Program-made: the position numbers and the translations under genes
Notes under the pieces: generated by a model
What the model was told of the DNA's origin: nothing
Databases searched by the model: none
What the model saw: only the letters and a program-made list of their open reading frames with translations
DNA from: a virus
IMG/VR virus record: IMGVR_UViG_3300025135_000017
Location: 1-30,122 of that record
Reading direction: 5' to 3' (one strand)
DNA: 30,122 nt
Part shown: one piece after another, positions 6,715-13,193 of the stretch
Layout of the letters: each line of letters opens with the position of its first letter
How positions within the stretch are numbered: the first letter of the stretch is position 1

Positions 6715-6890
6715 CACCCAGGAATGACGACCCGAAGCGGGACCTTGAGCGCAAGATGGAGACCCTGGCCCGCAAGATCGCCAGGGAGCGGGGACAGCCG
6801 GAGGCGCTGTGGGAGCTGTTCCTGTTGGACGCCTACCGCGTGCACTTCTCCAGCGACGGGACACAGGAGGATCGAGATGCCCAAGAATGA
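6711..6890 (+). CDS. Hypothetical 59-residue protein
   Basis: The ATG overlaps the previous stop (ATGA). The protein is strongly charged (PKRDLERKMETLARKIARER) and then WELFLLDAYRVHF. Its 3' end overlaps the next gene by 14 bases. No domain recognised. Confidence 0.65.
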   Translation: MTPRNDDPKRDLERKMETLARKIARERGQPEALWELFLLDAYRVHFSSDGTQEDRDAQE

Positions 6891-7161
6891 CGGAGGACCG
6901 GCGTTCCCCGAAAAAGGCTTCGATGAAGACGCCGTCGAATGGTTCCTCCGGGACCTTTTCGAGCACGCGAGCCCGGTATGGGACCCGAAGGGTGAGCGCG
7001 TGCCCGCTGGTACCCGGTACTGCGGGACGCTCTGGATCACCGCCGACGGAGAGGTGATCTGTGCGGACGGCAGGCCGCAGACCGAGGAGCACAACTGCGA
7101 TGCCATGGGGTGCTCGTCTGCGTCCCATGTCGTTGCTCGCCTGGGGGGAACATACCGATGA
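6877..7161 (+). CDS. Small phage protein with N-terminal NDGGPAFP motif
   Basis: A 94-residue protein with CAGGAGG at 6864-6870 and an ATG at 6877. The N-terminus MPKNDGGPAFP is a short motif seen at the start of many small phage proteins of unknown function. The C-terminal half looks like a small beta domain (YCGTLWITADGEVICADG). The next gene begins with nearly the same motif, so the pair look like paralogues at their N-termini. Function unknown. Confidence 0.75.
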   Translation: MPKNDGGPAFPEKGFDEDAVEWFLRDLFEHASPVWDPKGERVPAGTRYCGTLWITADGEVICADGRPQTEEHNCDAMGCSSASHVVARLGGTYR

Positions 7162-7409
7162 GCACAAATGACGGAGGACCGGCGTATCCGTGCTACACCA
7201 CAGACGACTGGGGGCACGAGGACCAGTGGCTCGGCCTGTCCAAGCTGGAGGCGGCGTCGCTGGCGGCAATGCAGGGAGATTGGGCGCAACCGGAACCGGG
7301 CGCGTGGATGAACCACGTAGAGGACGAAGTACTAGAAGCCCGTGCCCGCCTCTACTACCGCATGGCCCGCGCCTGGATCGAGGTGGGAGAGGAGGAGTCC
7401 GGTGCCTGA
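7158..7409 (+). CDS. Small phage protein with N-terminal NDGGPAYP motif
   Basis: An 83-residue protein coupled to the previous gene (ATGA). It begins MSTNDGGPAYP, matching the start of its upstream neighbour at DNA level too (AATGACGGAGGACCGGCGT occurs in both). It continues with WLGLSKLEAASLAAMQG, typical of phage proteins in which the DGGPAYP motif is followed by a helical A-A-M-Q segment. Function unknown. Confidence 0.75.
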   Translation: MSTNDGGPAYPCYTTDDWGHEDQWLGLSKLEAASLAAMQGDWAQPEPGAWMNHVEDEVLEARARLYYRMARAWIEVGEEESGA

Positions 7410-7587
7410 CGCCGTGGCCTTTGCCAGAGCAGTGTTCGAGCGACTAGCTGACGGCGAAGACGTGACCCCGGATGACCTGGTGGACCTGTTGCTTTACCAC
7501 GGGCTCGGCAGGGTGGTGAGCCTACAGGGCACCTACGGGATCGACGTGGTGCTGGCCTGGAGTGGGCCGGAGGAGTCCGAGCCATGA
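7402..7587 (+). CDS. Hypothetical 61-residue protein
   Basis: GTG start at 7402 inside the end of the previous gene, with GGAGAGGAGGAG just upstream as ribosome binding site. The sequence is acidic and compact (ERLADGEDVTPDDLVDLLL), and the C-terminus overlaps the next ATG. Not recognised. Confidence 0.65.
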   Translation: MPDAVAFARAVFERLADGEDVTPDDLVDLLLYHGLGRVVSLQGTYGIDVVLAWSGPEESEP

Positions 7588-7949
7588 CCGCCATGACCGA
7601 GCGACCCACCGCAGGTATGGCAAGGCGCATCGCCGCAGCCATCGTCAAAAGCGCAGTCGATGATCTGACGGCAGAGAGGCCAGTGTTCGGGGCCGCGACC
7701 AAGCAGGAGAACCGGGAGGCCCGCATGCGGGAATGGAGGCGGAAGCGGACAAGCGCCTGCCTCTGGTTCGCCAGCCGCCAGTCCGTGGCCTGGATCGACG
7801 GGCTGGACTACGAGCACGAGGCCGTGCTGGACCGGCTGCGGTGGCGCGAGCATGCGCGCTCGATCCTGGAGGACAAGGGTTGCCGGGACTGCATGGAGCC
7901 GGAGGAGCGACAGTTTTTGCGCATGGTGCTTACGAGGCTGGATCGATGA
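7584..7949 (+). CDS. Hypothetical 121-residue basic protein
   Basis: An Arg-rich helical protein with a central EARMREWRRKRTSACLWF and a C-terminal pair of cysteines (GCRDC) that might bind metal together with others. The start may be ATG 7584 (ATGA overlap) or the in-frame ATG 7593. It is the last gene before a 206-base stretch holding a structured RNA. DNA binding is possible from charge alone; no domain recognised. Confidence 0.7.
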   Translation: MTAMTERPTAGMARRIAAAIVKSAVDDLTAERPVFGAATKQENREARMREWRRKRTSACLWFASRQSVAWIDGLDYEHEAVLDRLRWREHARSILEDKGCRDCMEPEERQFLRMVLTRLDR

Positions 7950-7950
7950 G

Positions 7951-7962
7951 GGTTGCGCAACC
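7951..7962. promoter_or_regulatory. 12-bp perfect palindrome GGTTGCGCAACC
   Basis: It lies immediately after the stop of the 7584-7949 gene, at the head of the non-coding stretch. It is followed by two direct copies of GTTGAGGAG (7964-7972 and 7979-7987). A dyad at this place could be an operator, but no cognate regulator can be assigned. Confidence 0.35.
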
Positions 7963-8021
7963 GGGTTGAGGAGGTGTAAGTTGAGGAGTCATCTCTGGAC
8001 CCTAGAAGAGGGAAGCACCAC

Positions 8022-8159
8022 ATGACTACCCGCCCCGTCCGGCGCTGCTACCATCGGTCCCACCAAAGGCTTGCCCTCTGGTCCAGGATGACAACCGATG
8101 TGCGTCCGGGCGGGGTTTCTTTTCTGGCCCAAGCGGCCGCCTGGAGGCCCAACACATGA
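8022..8159 (+). CDS. Possible 45-residue basic protein
   Basis: ATG 8022 has GAGGG about nine bases upstream (AGAGGGAAGCACCAC). The frame stays open to a TGA at 8157-8159 that overlaps the next start as ATGA, as for many real neighbours here. The product is Arg-rich (TTRPVRRCYHRSHQRLALWS). Against it: the same bases form a long helix with a U-rich tail, so the open frame could be incidental. No family recognised. Confidence 0.35.
   Translation: MTTRPVRRCYHRSHQRLALWSRMTTDVRPGGVSFLAQAAAWRPNT
8029..8125 (+). ncRNA. Long bulged hairpin with U-rich tail (candidate RNA or terminator)
   Basis: Nested helices: CCCGCCC 8029-8035 with GGGCGGG 8108-8114; GGCGC 8041-8045 with GCGTC 8102-8106; CATCGGT 8052-8058 with ACCGATG 8094-8100; ACCAAAGG 8062-8069 with CCTCTGGT 8075-8082 (one mismatch, 5-base loop). 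The stem is followed by GTTTCTTTTCT. It sits in the only sizeable gap between the early genes and the ParB/replication genes, so it may be a terminator or attenuator for that operon, or a small RNA with an intrinsic terminator. No strong promoter is seen upstream. Confidence 0.5.
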
Positions 8160-8983
8160 GTACCCGTATCCCCGTAGGAGATGTGACCTTCCGCGAAGAC
8201 CTTTACCCGCGCATCAAGAAGGATCCCACCACCGTCCAGAAATACGCCGAGGATCTGGACGTGCTGCCACCCATCGAGGTGAATCAAGACAAGATCATCA
8301 TCGACGGGTGGAACCGCTGGACGGCGCACAAGAAGATGGAGGCCGAAACCATCGCCGTCACCGTGACCGAGACGGAGAGCGACGCGCACCTCCTGGAGCT
8401 TGCCATCGAGCGCAACGCCGCGCACGGGCTCCAGCTCTCCCAGGAGGACAAGAAGGACATGGTGCGGCGGATCTACCACAGCACACCGGAGCGGGAGCGG
8501 GACGCCAAGAAAGAGCACCTGGCGAAGATCCTTTCCGTCTCCCCGCGCACGGTGCGAGGGTGGCTGTCCCGGATCGACAAGGACGCGAAGGAGGCGAGGA
8601 ACCGCCGCATCTTCGAGCTGTGGATGCAGTGCTGGACCCAGGAAGAGATCGCGGAAGCCGTGGGGCTCACCAAGGTGGCCGTGCATGAGGTTTGTTCGGA
8701 AACGGCAAGTCTGCCAAAACTGAACAAACCCGACCAAGCCGCCGCGACCCACGCCACCGACTTCAAGCCACCCATCTACAACATCCATGGATTCCAAGAT
8801 TCACCACATGGATGTGTCGGATGTGGACATGATGTTCCACCGATACATGACCCACGACGGAAAGCGCGGCACCCGGAAGGTGCGAAACATGATGATGGTG
8901 GAGATAAAGACGTTTGGTGGTATTCCGAGAGAAAACCAGCAGGAGACGTTGTGGCTGACCCACCAACTCTGCTACAACGTTAA
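8156..8983 (+). CDS. ParB N-terminal-like domain with HTH
   Basis: Residues ~1-100 are a ParB/sulfiredoxin-like domain: KYAEDLDVLPPIEV, DKIIIDGWNRWTAHKKM and ELAIERNAAHGLQLSQEDK match the ParB pattern (ParB boxes, N-G/R-x-A-H). A first helix-turn-helix follows (HLAKILSVSPRTVRGWLSR, ~residue 121), and a second (TQEEIAEAVGLTKVAVHEV, ~residue 162). In many phages this module is fused to a DNA methylase domain. Here it reaches DFKPPIYNIHGFQ (~residue 203) and then enters ~65 residues that overlap another gene in a different frame and have no domain look. I infer the tail is read-through after loss of a C-terminal domain. The ATG overlaps the small upstream frame (ATGA). Confidence 0.8.
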   Translation: MSTRIPVGDVTFREDLYPRIKKDPTTVQKYAEDLDVLPPIEVNQDKIIIDGWNRWTAHKKMEAETIAVTVTETESDAHLLELAIERNAAHGLQLSQEDKKDMVRRIYHSTPERERDAKKEHLAKILSVSPRTVRGWLSRIDKDAKEARNRRIFELWMQCWTQEEIAEAVGLTKVAVHEVCSETASLPKLNKPDQAAATHATDFKPPIYNIHGFQDSPHGCVGCGHDVPPIHDPRRKARHPEGAKHDDGGDKDVWWYSERKPAGDVVADPPTLLQR

Positions 8984-9308
8984 GCGGAAAAGAAAGAGGC
9001 TTCTTGGCCTGCCGGGGAGACCTCACGTCTACGTCTGGCACCACGGCGTCTTTGTGCTCCAACTGGCTACCGAGACGCCAGAGATAGGAGAGATCGTCTG
9101 GCACACATTCGGAGAGGCGGGTTTGCTGCTACCCCACCCGCTACCAGACGAGGATGCGCTTGCCGACCTATTGGCATTTCGACGTAGGCCCCACGAGCCG
9201 TACCGAAGACTCAGCGTCAGGTCCCACCATGCGTCCGAGACGGTCATCGTCAAGCGCACGGCGGACCTAGGGTTTCAATTCGACGAAGTATTCCGGCTCA
9301 GGAGCTGA
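8787..9308 (+). CDS. Possible PD-(D/E)XK-fold nuclease
   Basis: A 173-residue protein with DVSDVDMMFHRYM (~residues 9-21), then MMMVEIKTFGG (~residues 35-45), then QQETL. An acidic residue upstream of a strand bearing ExK and a following Gln is the pattern of PD-(D/E)XK nucleases. The rest is basic (NVKRKRKRLLGLPGRP) and ends in a C-terminal arm. The first 197 bases overlap the 3' tail of the ParB-like gene in another frame. There is no Shine-Dalgarno before ATG 8787 or before ATG 8808, which starts nearer the first acidic motif. It could be a mobile or homing-type nuclease, or the C-terminal half of a frameshift product with the ParB-like protein. The family call is tentative. Confidence 0.6.
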   Translation: MDSKIHHMDVSDVDMMFHRYMTHDGKRGTRKVRNMMMVEIKTFGGIPRENQQETLWLTHQLCYNVKRKRKRLLGLPGRPHVYVWHHGVFVLQLATETPEIGEIVWHTFGEAGLLLPHPLPDEDALADLLAFRRRPHEPYRRLSVRSHHASETVIVKRTADLGFQFDEVFRLRS

Positions 9309-9310
9309 GT

Positions 9311-9472
9311 ATGACCACCATCGCCGAGACACCCCTCGAGGCCGTCAACCGCCGGATCCGGGAGGCACAAGAGAAGGCGCGGGCGGAAGGGCACCGGGAT
9401 CCAGAGCGGTTGCGGGAGTTGTACGCACTCGTGCGGGAGCGACTGGCGCTGGAGAGGGAGAGGTGCGGCTAA
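9311..9472 (+). CDS. Small 53-residue coiled-coil protein
   Basis: The ATG lies two bases after the nuclease-like gene, with CAGGAG nearby (9299-9304). The product is almost wholly helical and charged (AVNRRIREAQEKARAEG, RERLALERERCG). It ends three bases before the start of the replication initiator, filling the gap precisely, as expected of a real gene. No family recognised. Confidence 0.6.
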   Translation: MTTIAETPLEAVNRRIREAQEKARAEGHRDPERLRELYALVRERLALERERCG

Positions 9473-9474
9473 CC

Positions 9475-10419
9475 ATGTCCGAAATCTGGTTCCCGCTCTA
9501 CCCCGAACGCTTCCTGTCAAGCCGCAAGGTGCGCCGCATGGATGCCCAGGAGGTTGGCATCTACTTCGGCCTGCTGGTGGAGCAGTTCCTTGAGGGCGGC
9601 GCGTTGCCGGACGATGACGAAGAACTCGGGATCGCGGGCCGCGCTCCCATCGAAGACGTGCGTCGGGTGCTGGAGCTCTGTTTCACCCTCACGGACGACG
9701 GCTGGCTGAACGAAACCATGGAACAGATCCGTGACCAGCAGGCCGTCAAGATGGAGCGAGCCCAGCGAGCCGGAAAAAAGGGTGCTGAAGTGCGATGGAA
9801 GCGAAAGGCGAAAACACCTAAGCCGCAAGTGCAAGAGCCACAAGAACTTGATAGCAACCCTATAGCAACCCCAATGCGATCGCAATGCTACCCCAATGGC
9901 ATAGAGAGTAAGAGTAAGAGAGAGAGTAAGAGGAAAACAGATGAGGTTGCTAAAGCAACCTTGTCGAGCAGTGGCTCGACGGATGTTGGCTGGCAGGGCG
10001 AGCTCATGCAGATCCAAGAGGAGCCGGAGGCCGATCCCGCCACCTGGATGCACAACGCCTGGGAGCGGCAGTTCGGCACCAACGGACATCCGCTGAAGCT
10101 GACCGACGACCGCAGGCAGAAGTACCGGGCCATGTACCGAGAGCAGCTCAAGGACACGCCGGATCCGAAGACCGCATGGCGGGCCGTGCTCCACGCCGTC
10201 TCCTTGTCTAGCCACCACACCGGCAACCGTGCCTACCTCATGCCGGAAAGCCTCCTACTGAACGCCAACCGGAGGGATAGGTGGGTGCAGCAGACCATGG
10301 ACACTCTATCAAGGGGGCCACCGGGTCCAGACCGAGAACGCGCCCGGCAGGTCCAAGAACTGGCAGACTACCTCAAGCAGCGAGGCAACGATGATCGACC
10401 CGACCGTGTTCAGCCATGA
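9475..10419 (+). CDS. DUF1376-type phage replication initiator
   Basis: A 314-residue protein. The N-terminal ~110 residues match the DUF1376/YdaU family of winged-helix phage replication proteins: IWFPLYPERFLSSRKVRRMD, EVGIYFGLLVEQF, then GGALPDDDEELG and a basic GKKGAEVRWKRK. A low-complexity linker (about residues 115-165; ESKSKRESKRKT) joins it to a C-terminal domain with WERQFG and YREQLKDT. The family occupies the lambda O/P position and recruits helicase machinery. The linker-coding DNA holds repeated AGCAACC elements, a possible origin within the gene as in lambda O. The next gene, a helicase-loader-like protein, overlaps its end by 29 bases. ATG 9475 is chosen because it follows the previous stop. 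Confidence 0.8.
   Translation: MSEIWFPLYPERFLSSRKVRRMDAQEVGIYFGLLVEQFLEGGALPDDDEELGIAGRAPIEDVRRVLELCFTLTDDGWLNETMEQIRDQQAVKMERAQRAGKKGAEVRWKRKAKTPKPQVQEPQELDSNPIATPMRSQCYPNGIESKSKRESKRKTDEVAKATLSSSGSTDVGWQGELMQIQEEPEADPATWMHNAWERQFGTNGHPLKLTDDRRQKYRAMYREQLKDTPDPKTAWRAVLHAVSLSSHHTGNRAYLMPESLLLNANRRDRWVQQTMDTLSRGPPGPDRERARQVQELADYLKQRGNDDRPDRVQP
9852..9960. other. Candidate replication origin repeats inside the initiator gene
   Basis: Four copies of AGCAACC: two direct (9853-9859, 9864-9870, each as TAGCAACCC) and an inverted pair forming GGTTGCTAAAGCAACC at 9945-9960. Between them are the palindrome GCGATCGC, two copies of CCCCAATG, and a purine-rich low-complexity run (9903-9938) that is poorer in GC than its surroundings. 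Iterons plus an easily melted segment within the initiator gene resemble lambda-type origins. This is inference from arrangement only. Confidence 0.4.
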
Positions 10420-10894
10420 GTGGGACCTCCTATGCGCGAGGTTCAACCGGAAGCCGCTGAAGGAGTTGATGGCCCGCTACTACGACATCCTCTCCCCGCA
10501 GATGTCCACCGGTGAGTTCCGGGCCGCCGCCGTGTGCGTCCTTAACTCGGCCGAGTTCTTCCCCCGCCCGCTGGACTTCTCGCTGGCGATCCGACCGGAT
10601 CCGGCGATTTCGGCCCTGGACCAGTGGGAGCTCTGCGAGCGGGTCATGCAGGGCGAGCACGGGATCCTGGAGCGCATGACGGAGGAGGGGCGCCGCGTCG
10701 TGGCTCTGCTTGGCGGACCGGTGCGGCTGGGGATGACATCGCTGGATTCCGTGCCGTTTGTCCGCAAGGAGTTCCTGGCCAGGTACCGGGAGGTGACGTC
10801 CGAGCAGTTCGAGGCGATTTCCGGTCCCGAGGTGACACCCGAGTCCAGGCGCATCGTGGGCGAGGTGATGCACGCCAACAACCTTTACCCGTAA
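10391..10894 (+). CDS. Helicase-loader-like (G39P-type) replication protein
   Basis: A 167-residue protein overlapping the initiator by 29 bases. Its N-terminal part, ARFNRKPLKELMARYYDILSP then STGEFRAAAVCVLNSAEFFP and PRPLDF, follows the pattern of SPP1 G39P-like loader/inhibitor proteins, in which a helical domain built around a Y-x-x-L and an F-P-x-P element is followed by a flexible tail. These proteins deliver the replicative helicase to the origin-bound initiator. Position next to a DUF1376 initiator supports the role. The match is recognised by eye only. Confidence 0.6.
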   Translation: MIDPTVFSHEWDLLCARFNRKPLKELMARYYDILSPQMSTGEFRAAAVCVLNSAEFFPRPLDFSLAIRPDPAISALDQWELCERVMQGEHGILERMTEEGRRVVALLGGPVRLGMTSLDSVPFVRKEFLARYREVTSEQFEAISGPEVTPESRRIVGEVMHANNLYP

Positions 10895-10905
10895 AGGAGT
10901 CCGCC

Positions 10906-11058
10906 ATGAAACACCACTGGCTACTTACTGCAGTGCTTGGCTACTGCCTCGGCTCCGCTGCCTGCTGCTACTGGACCTGCAAGCGCCTGAAGGCGGAACG
11001 CGAGCGCATGGAGCTCCGGGAGCGGATGATCCGGCTGCTGGGAGGAGGGTGCTGCTGA
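10906..11058 (+). CDS. Small membrane-anchored protein (50 residues)
   Basis: The ATG is preceded by AAAGGAG (10893-10899). The product has an N-terminal hydrophobic segment (WLLTAVLGYCLGSAACCYW) followed by a charged helix (KRLKAERERMELRERMIRL) and a Cys-rich end. The anchor-plus-coiled-coil layout resembles spanin-like or regulatory small proteins, but there is no lysis gene nearby, so the function is open. Its TGA overlaps the next ATG. Confidence 0.65.
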   Translation: MKHHWLLTAVLGYCLGSAACCYWTCKRLKAERERMELRERMIRLLGGGCC

Positions 11059-11282
11059 TGGAACATCGGCGCATCCTGATTCTGTGGGGATACTTCCTGG
11101 CCTTCGCTACCGGCGGCCTTGTCGCATCGTCGGCGTGGACGCTTGCCACGACAGTACCCACCCCCACCCTCCCACCCATCGAAGTCACCGTCCCCGGCTG
11201 CGAATGGGGCGGGCCGTATCCGGGCTGGGTCGAGCGGACCGAAATGTGGATTGTCATTTGCGCGGAAGGAGGGAGACCGTGA
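11058..11282 (+). CDS. Small membrane or exported protein (74 residues)
   Basis: TGATG coupling with the previous gene. An N-terminal hydrophobic helix, ILILWGYFLAFATGGLVASS, follows a short basic start (MEHRR), then comes a proline-rich stretch (TVPTPTLPPIEVTVPG) and two cysteines. It reads as a single-pass protein with the C-terminal part outside the cytoplasm. Two adjacent small membrane proteins suggest a functional pair. Family not recognised. Confidence 0.65.
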   Translation: MEHRRILILWGYFLAFATGGLVASSAWTLATTVPTPTLPPIEVTVPGCEWGGPYPGWVERTEMWIVICAEGGRP

Positions 11283-11536
11283 GCGGCCCAACTCCGTTCC
11301 AGGTCAGGATGGTGGAAGGGGCCGTGAGGCGGTTGGAGTGGGACGTTAACGTAGCGATCGATACCGATGATGGGACCGTGATCGTCATGGTCCCGGAGGC
11401 CAGCATTGACGAGGTGGCAGAGACGACCGTTGACTTCTTTCGGATACTCAGCAAGTCAATGAGTGCAAAGGAGTTCGTGGCGCTGGACGTTGTGTTCATC
11501 GTGGACGATAACGCGGAAGGAGAGGGAGATGGCTGA
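11279..11536 (+). CDS. Hypothetical 85-residue protein
   Basis: GTG start with GGAGGGAG upstream and GTGA overlap with the previous stop. The composition suggests a small alpha/beta domain (VNVAIDTDDGTVIVMV, FVALDVVFIVDD) with an acidic tail. No family recognised. Confidence 0.65.
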   Translation: MSGPTPFQVRMVEGAVRRLEWDVNVAIDTDDGTVIVMVPEASIDEVAETTVDFFRILSKSMSAKEFVALDVVFIVDDNAEGEGDG

Positions 11537-11780
11537 GATAGTGCATTGGGTTGACCGGGCTACCCTGGCCGAAGCCGAACGCGACAAACTCCGCGAGGCC
11601 CTGGAGTGGGTGGCCGGGGAAATGCTCGAACAAGGAGGAGTGCTCGCTCCCGACTGGTTCGACGCAATGCGGGAGCGCGGCCTATTGGTGCCGATGCCCG
11701 CAGATAGGACGTACAAGGCCGACTACGGCGAAGACACGATGTACGTGCTGGCGTGGCAGGCGAAAGGAGACAAGCCATGA
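11529..11780 (+). CDS. Hypothetical 83-residue protein
   Basis: ATG 11529 lies within the end of the previous gene, with GGAGAGGGAG just upstream. A helical N-terminus (LAEAERDKLREALEWVAGEML) precedes a more extended C-terminus. Coupled to the next gene by ATGA. No domain recognised. Confidence 0.65.
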   Translation: MAEIVHWVDRATLAEAERDKLREALEWVAGEMLEQGGVLAPDWFDAMRERGLLVPMPADRTYKADYGEDTMYVLAWQAKGDKP

Positions 11781-12010
11781 GGATCGAACACGAGTGCTGG
11801 ATGGTGTGGTTTAGGGAGCGGCTGCGAGACGGCGGAGAGTGGCTGCCGCTCGACCGCACCGGCAGACGCACGCGGAGGGAGTCTATCCGACGGGCCGTCG
11901 AGTACCTGGGGGACACGAGTCCGGGTAGGACGGAGTGGCGGTACTGGCAGAGACACGGCCTGATGCGCTGCCTCCGAACCACCATCAGCGAGGAGGTCCC
12001 CGATGAATAA
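11777..12010 (+). CDS. Hypothetical 77-residue basic protein
   Basis: ATGA overlap with the preceding gene. Arg- and Trp-rich (RTGRRTRRESIRRAVEYL, RTEWRYWQRH), suggesting nucleic-acid contact, but without a recognisable fold. The 3' end overlaps the next gene by eight bases. Confidence 0.65.
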   Translation: MRIEHECWMVWFRERLRDGGEWLPLDRTGRRTRRESIRRAVEYLGDTSPGRTEWRYWQRHGLMRCLRTTISEEVPDE

Positions 12011-12320
12011 GCACGAGAGGGCTGTGGAGGCTTTACAGGAGATGGACGCCGTACTCAGGACCAGTCCGAGAGTCGCCCCTAGGCCACACCAGCTACTCCA
12101 GTGGCGCATCGTACTCCGGGACGCCCTGGCGGTGCTGGAGGCGTATCCGAAGCTGGTGGAGGCGCTGGAAGCCTGCGAAGAGAACCTGCGGGTGATCCAT
12201 GACGCTTTGGGCAGCGAGACGGGAGACGCTCCCATGCCGAAACACTCGTCTCACGCGGCCTGGAACATGGCCCGCATCGCCCTCCAAGCCATCCTCGACG
12301 CGAAGTCCGACGATGCCTGA
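12003..12320 (+). CDS. Hypothetical 105-residue helical protein
   Basis: The ATG is preceded by GAGGAGG (11988-11994). Mostly helical, with a repeated-looking pattern VEALQEMDAVL / VLEAYPKLVEALEACEENL, the latter typical of small phage proteins built around a Y-P-x-L-V-x-A-L motif. Overlaps the nuclease gene downstream. Confidence 0.7.
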   Translation: MNKHERAVEALQEMDAVLRTSPRVAPRPHQLLQWRIVLRDALAVLEAYPKLVEALEACEENLRVIHDALGSETGDAPMPKHSSHAAWNMARIALQAILDAKSDDA

Positions 12321-12780
12321 CCCCTGCCCCCACTGCGGCGCCGCCCTGGAGGGATTGGGCCGCTACTGTTGGGCGTGTCACGATTACACCTACCACGGCA
12401 AGGTGGGAGCTAATAGCGCCGTCGTCACGGACGAGCTACCCGACACCCGGAGCGAGGACGAGCGCAAGCGGGATGCGCTTTCGGCCGTGCGGGCGTTGGG
12501 TTGGACCGTTCTGGACTTCGAGCAAGGCTTCCGGCCCTTCGAGTGCCGACACTGCGGCGGGAAGATCGCCGGAGGGACCAGGGTGCCGCTTGGTATCGGC
12601 GACTGGCTCTGCATGGGTCACGGGCTCGTGGCCTGGATCGAGTGGAAGTCCGGTACGGGACACGTGTCGGCAGATCAGCTCCAGTTTGCGGACCAGTGCG
12701 ACGCCGCAGGCATACCGTACCGGGTTTGCCGGACTACGGAGCAGGCGGTGAACTTTTTGAGGGAGGTGCGAAATGGCTGA
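12313..12780 (+). CDS. VRR-NUC (PD-(D/E)XK) nuclease with zinc knuckles
   Basis: A 155-residue protein. It begins with a zinc ribbon (CPHCG then CWAC, residues ~5-22). The nuclease core follows: DALSAVRALGWTVLDF, LGIGDWLCMG (conserved Asp of GD), VAWIEWKSGTGHVSADQLQF (ExK catalytic motif and conserved Q), and AGIPYRVCRTTEQAV. An extra CRHCG sits inside the domain before the catalytic Asp. VRR-NUC proteins of phages are structure-specific endonucleases used in recombination or replication. ATG 12313 overlaps the previous gene by eight bases; upstream in-frame codons are unlikely. Confidence 0.85.
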   Translation: MPDPCPHCGAALEGLGRYCWACHDYTYHGKVGANSAVVTDELPDTRSEDERKRDALSAVRALGWTVLDFEQGFRPFECRHCGGKIAGGTRVPLGIGDWLCMGHGLVAWIEWKSGTGHVSADQLQFADQCDAAGIPYRVCRTTEQAVNFLREVRNG

Positions 12781-13117
12781 CCTACTCACCGGCTTCATGT
12801 ACATGCTCGGAGCCATATCGGCGCTGTTCTTCGTCGTGCTGACGGTCGTGTTGGCTGTGCTGCTGATCAGCGAGTGGCGGCACCGCCGCAAGCCGAAGGC
12901 CGCCGAACCTGAACCCAAGATCGACATCAAGGCCCTGTCCGATGAAGAGATCCGCCGCCGTCTGCGTCGTGCTGCCCTAGACCTGGACCTGTGGACGCGC
13001 ACCGCCCTGCTTCGCGACATGGAGGTGGACCTAGCACTGGTGAAGTGCGAGCCCAATCCGGCGTATCCGCGCGGCTGGTATCACGTCCATGTGGACATGC
13101 CGCTCAAACACCCTTGA
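12773..13117 (+). CDS. Single-pass membrane protein, function unknown
   Basis: A 114-residue protein with a long N-terminal hydrophobic segment (YMLGAISALFFVVLTVVLAV, residues ~10-29) followed by a basic stop-transfer stretch (EWRHRRKPK) and a soluble helical domain (DEEIRRRLRRAALDLDLW). Its ATG is preceded by GGGAGG and overlaps the nuclease gene. The last codons contain the -35 of the glycan-cassette promoter, so this gene marks the end of the preceding operon. Confidence 0.7.
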   Translation: MADLLTGFMYMLGAISALFFVVLTVVLAVLLISEWRHRRKPKAAEPEPKIDIKALSDEEIRRRLRRAALDLDLWTRTALLRDMEVDLALVKCEPNPAYPRGWYHVHVDMPLKHP

Positions 13118-13143
13118 CACAGTTAACCACCGTGGCGTATTCT
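13114..13143 (+). promoter_or_regulatory. Sigma70-type promoter of the sugar cassette
   Basis: TTGACA at 13114-13119 and TATTCT at 13138-13143, spacer 18 bases, the same geometry as the Y-RNA promoter at 4745-4774. It lies between the membrane-protein gene and the PseB-type gene in a rare non-coupled gap. Transcription would start near 13150. Confidence 0.75.
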
Positions 13144-13193
13144 TCGCACCATGGAGGGTATGCCGTGCCCACGCTTACCCGGAGGCGGCCCTA

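Noticed and set aside
9903-9938. GAGAGTAAGAGTAAG tract as a microsatellite or CRISPR-like repeat
   Set aside because: It is short and irregular and encodes a Ser/Lys/Arg/Glu linker in the initiator. There are no spacers or regular units; at most it contributes to the origin candidate.
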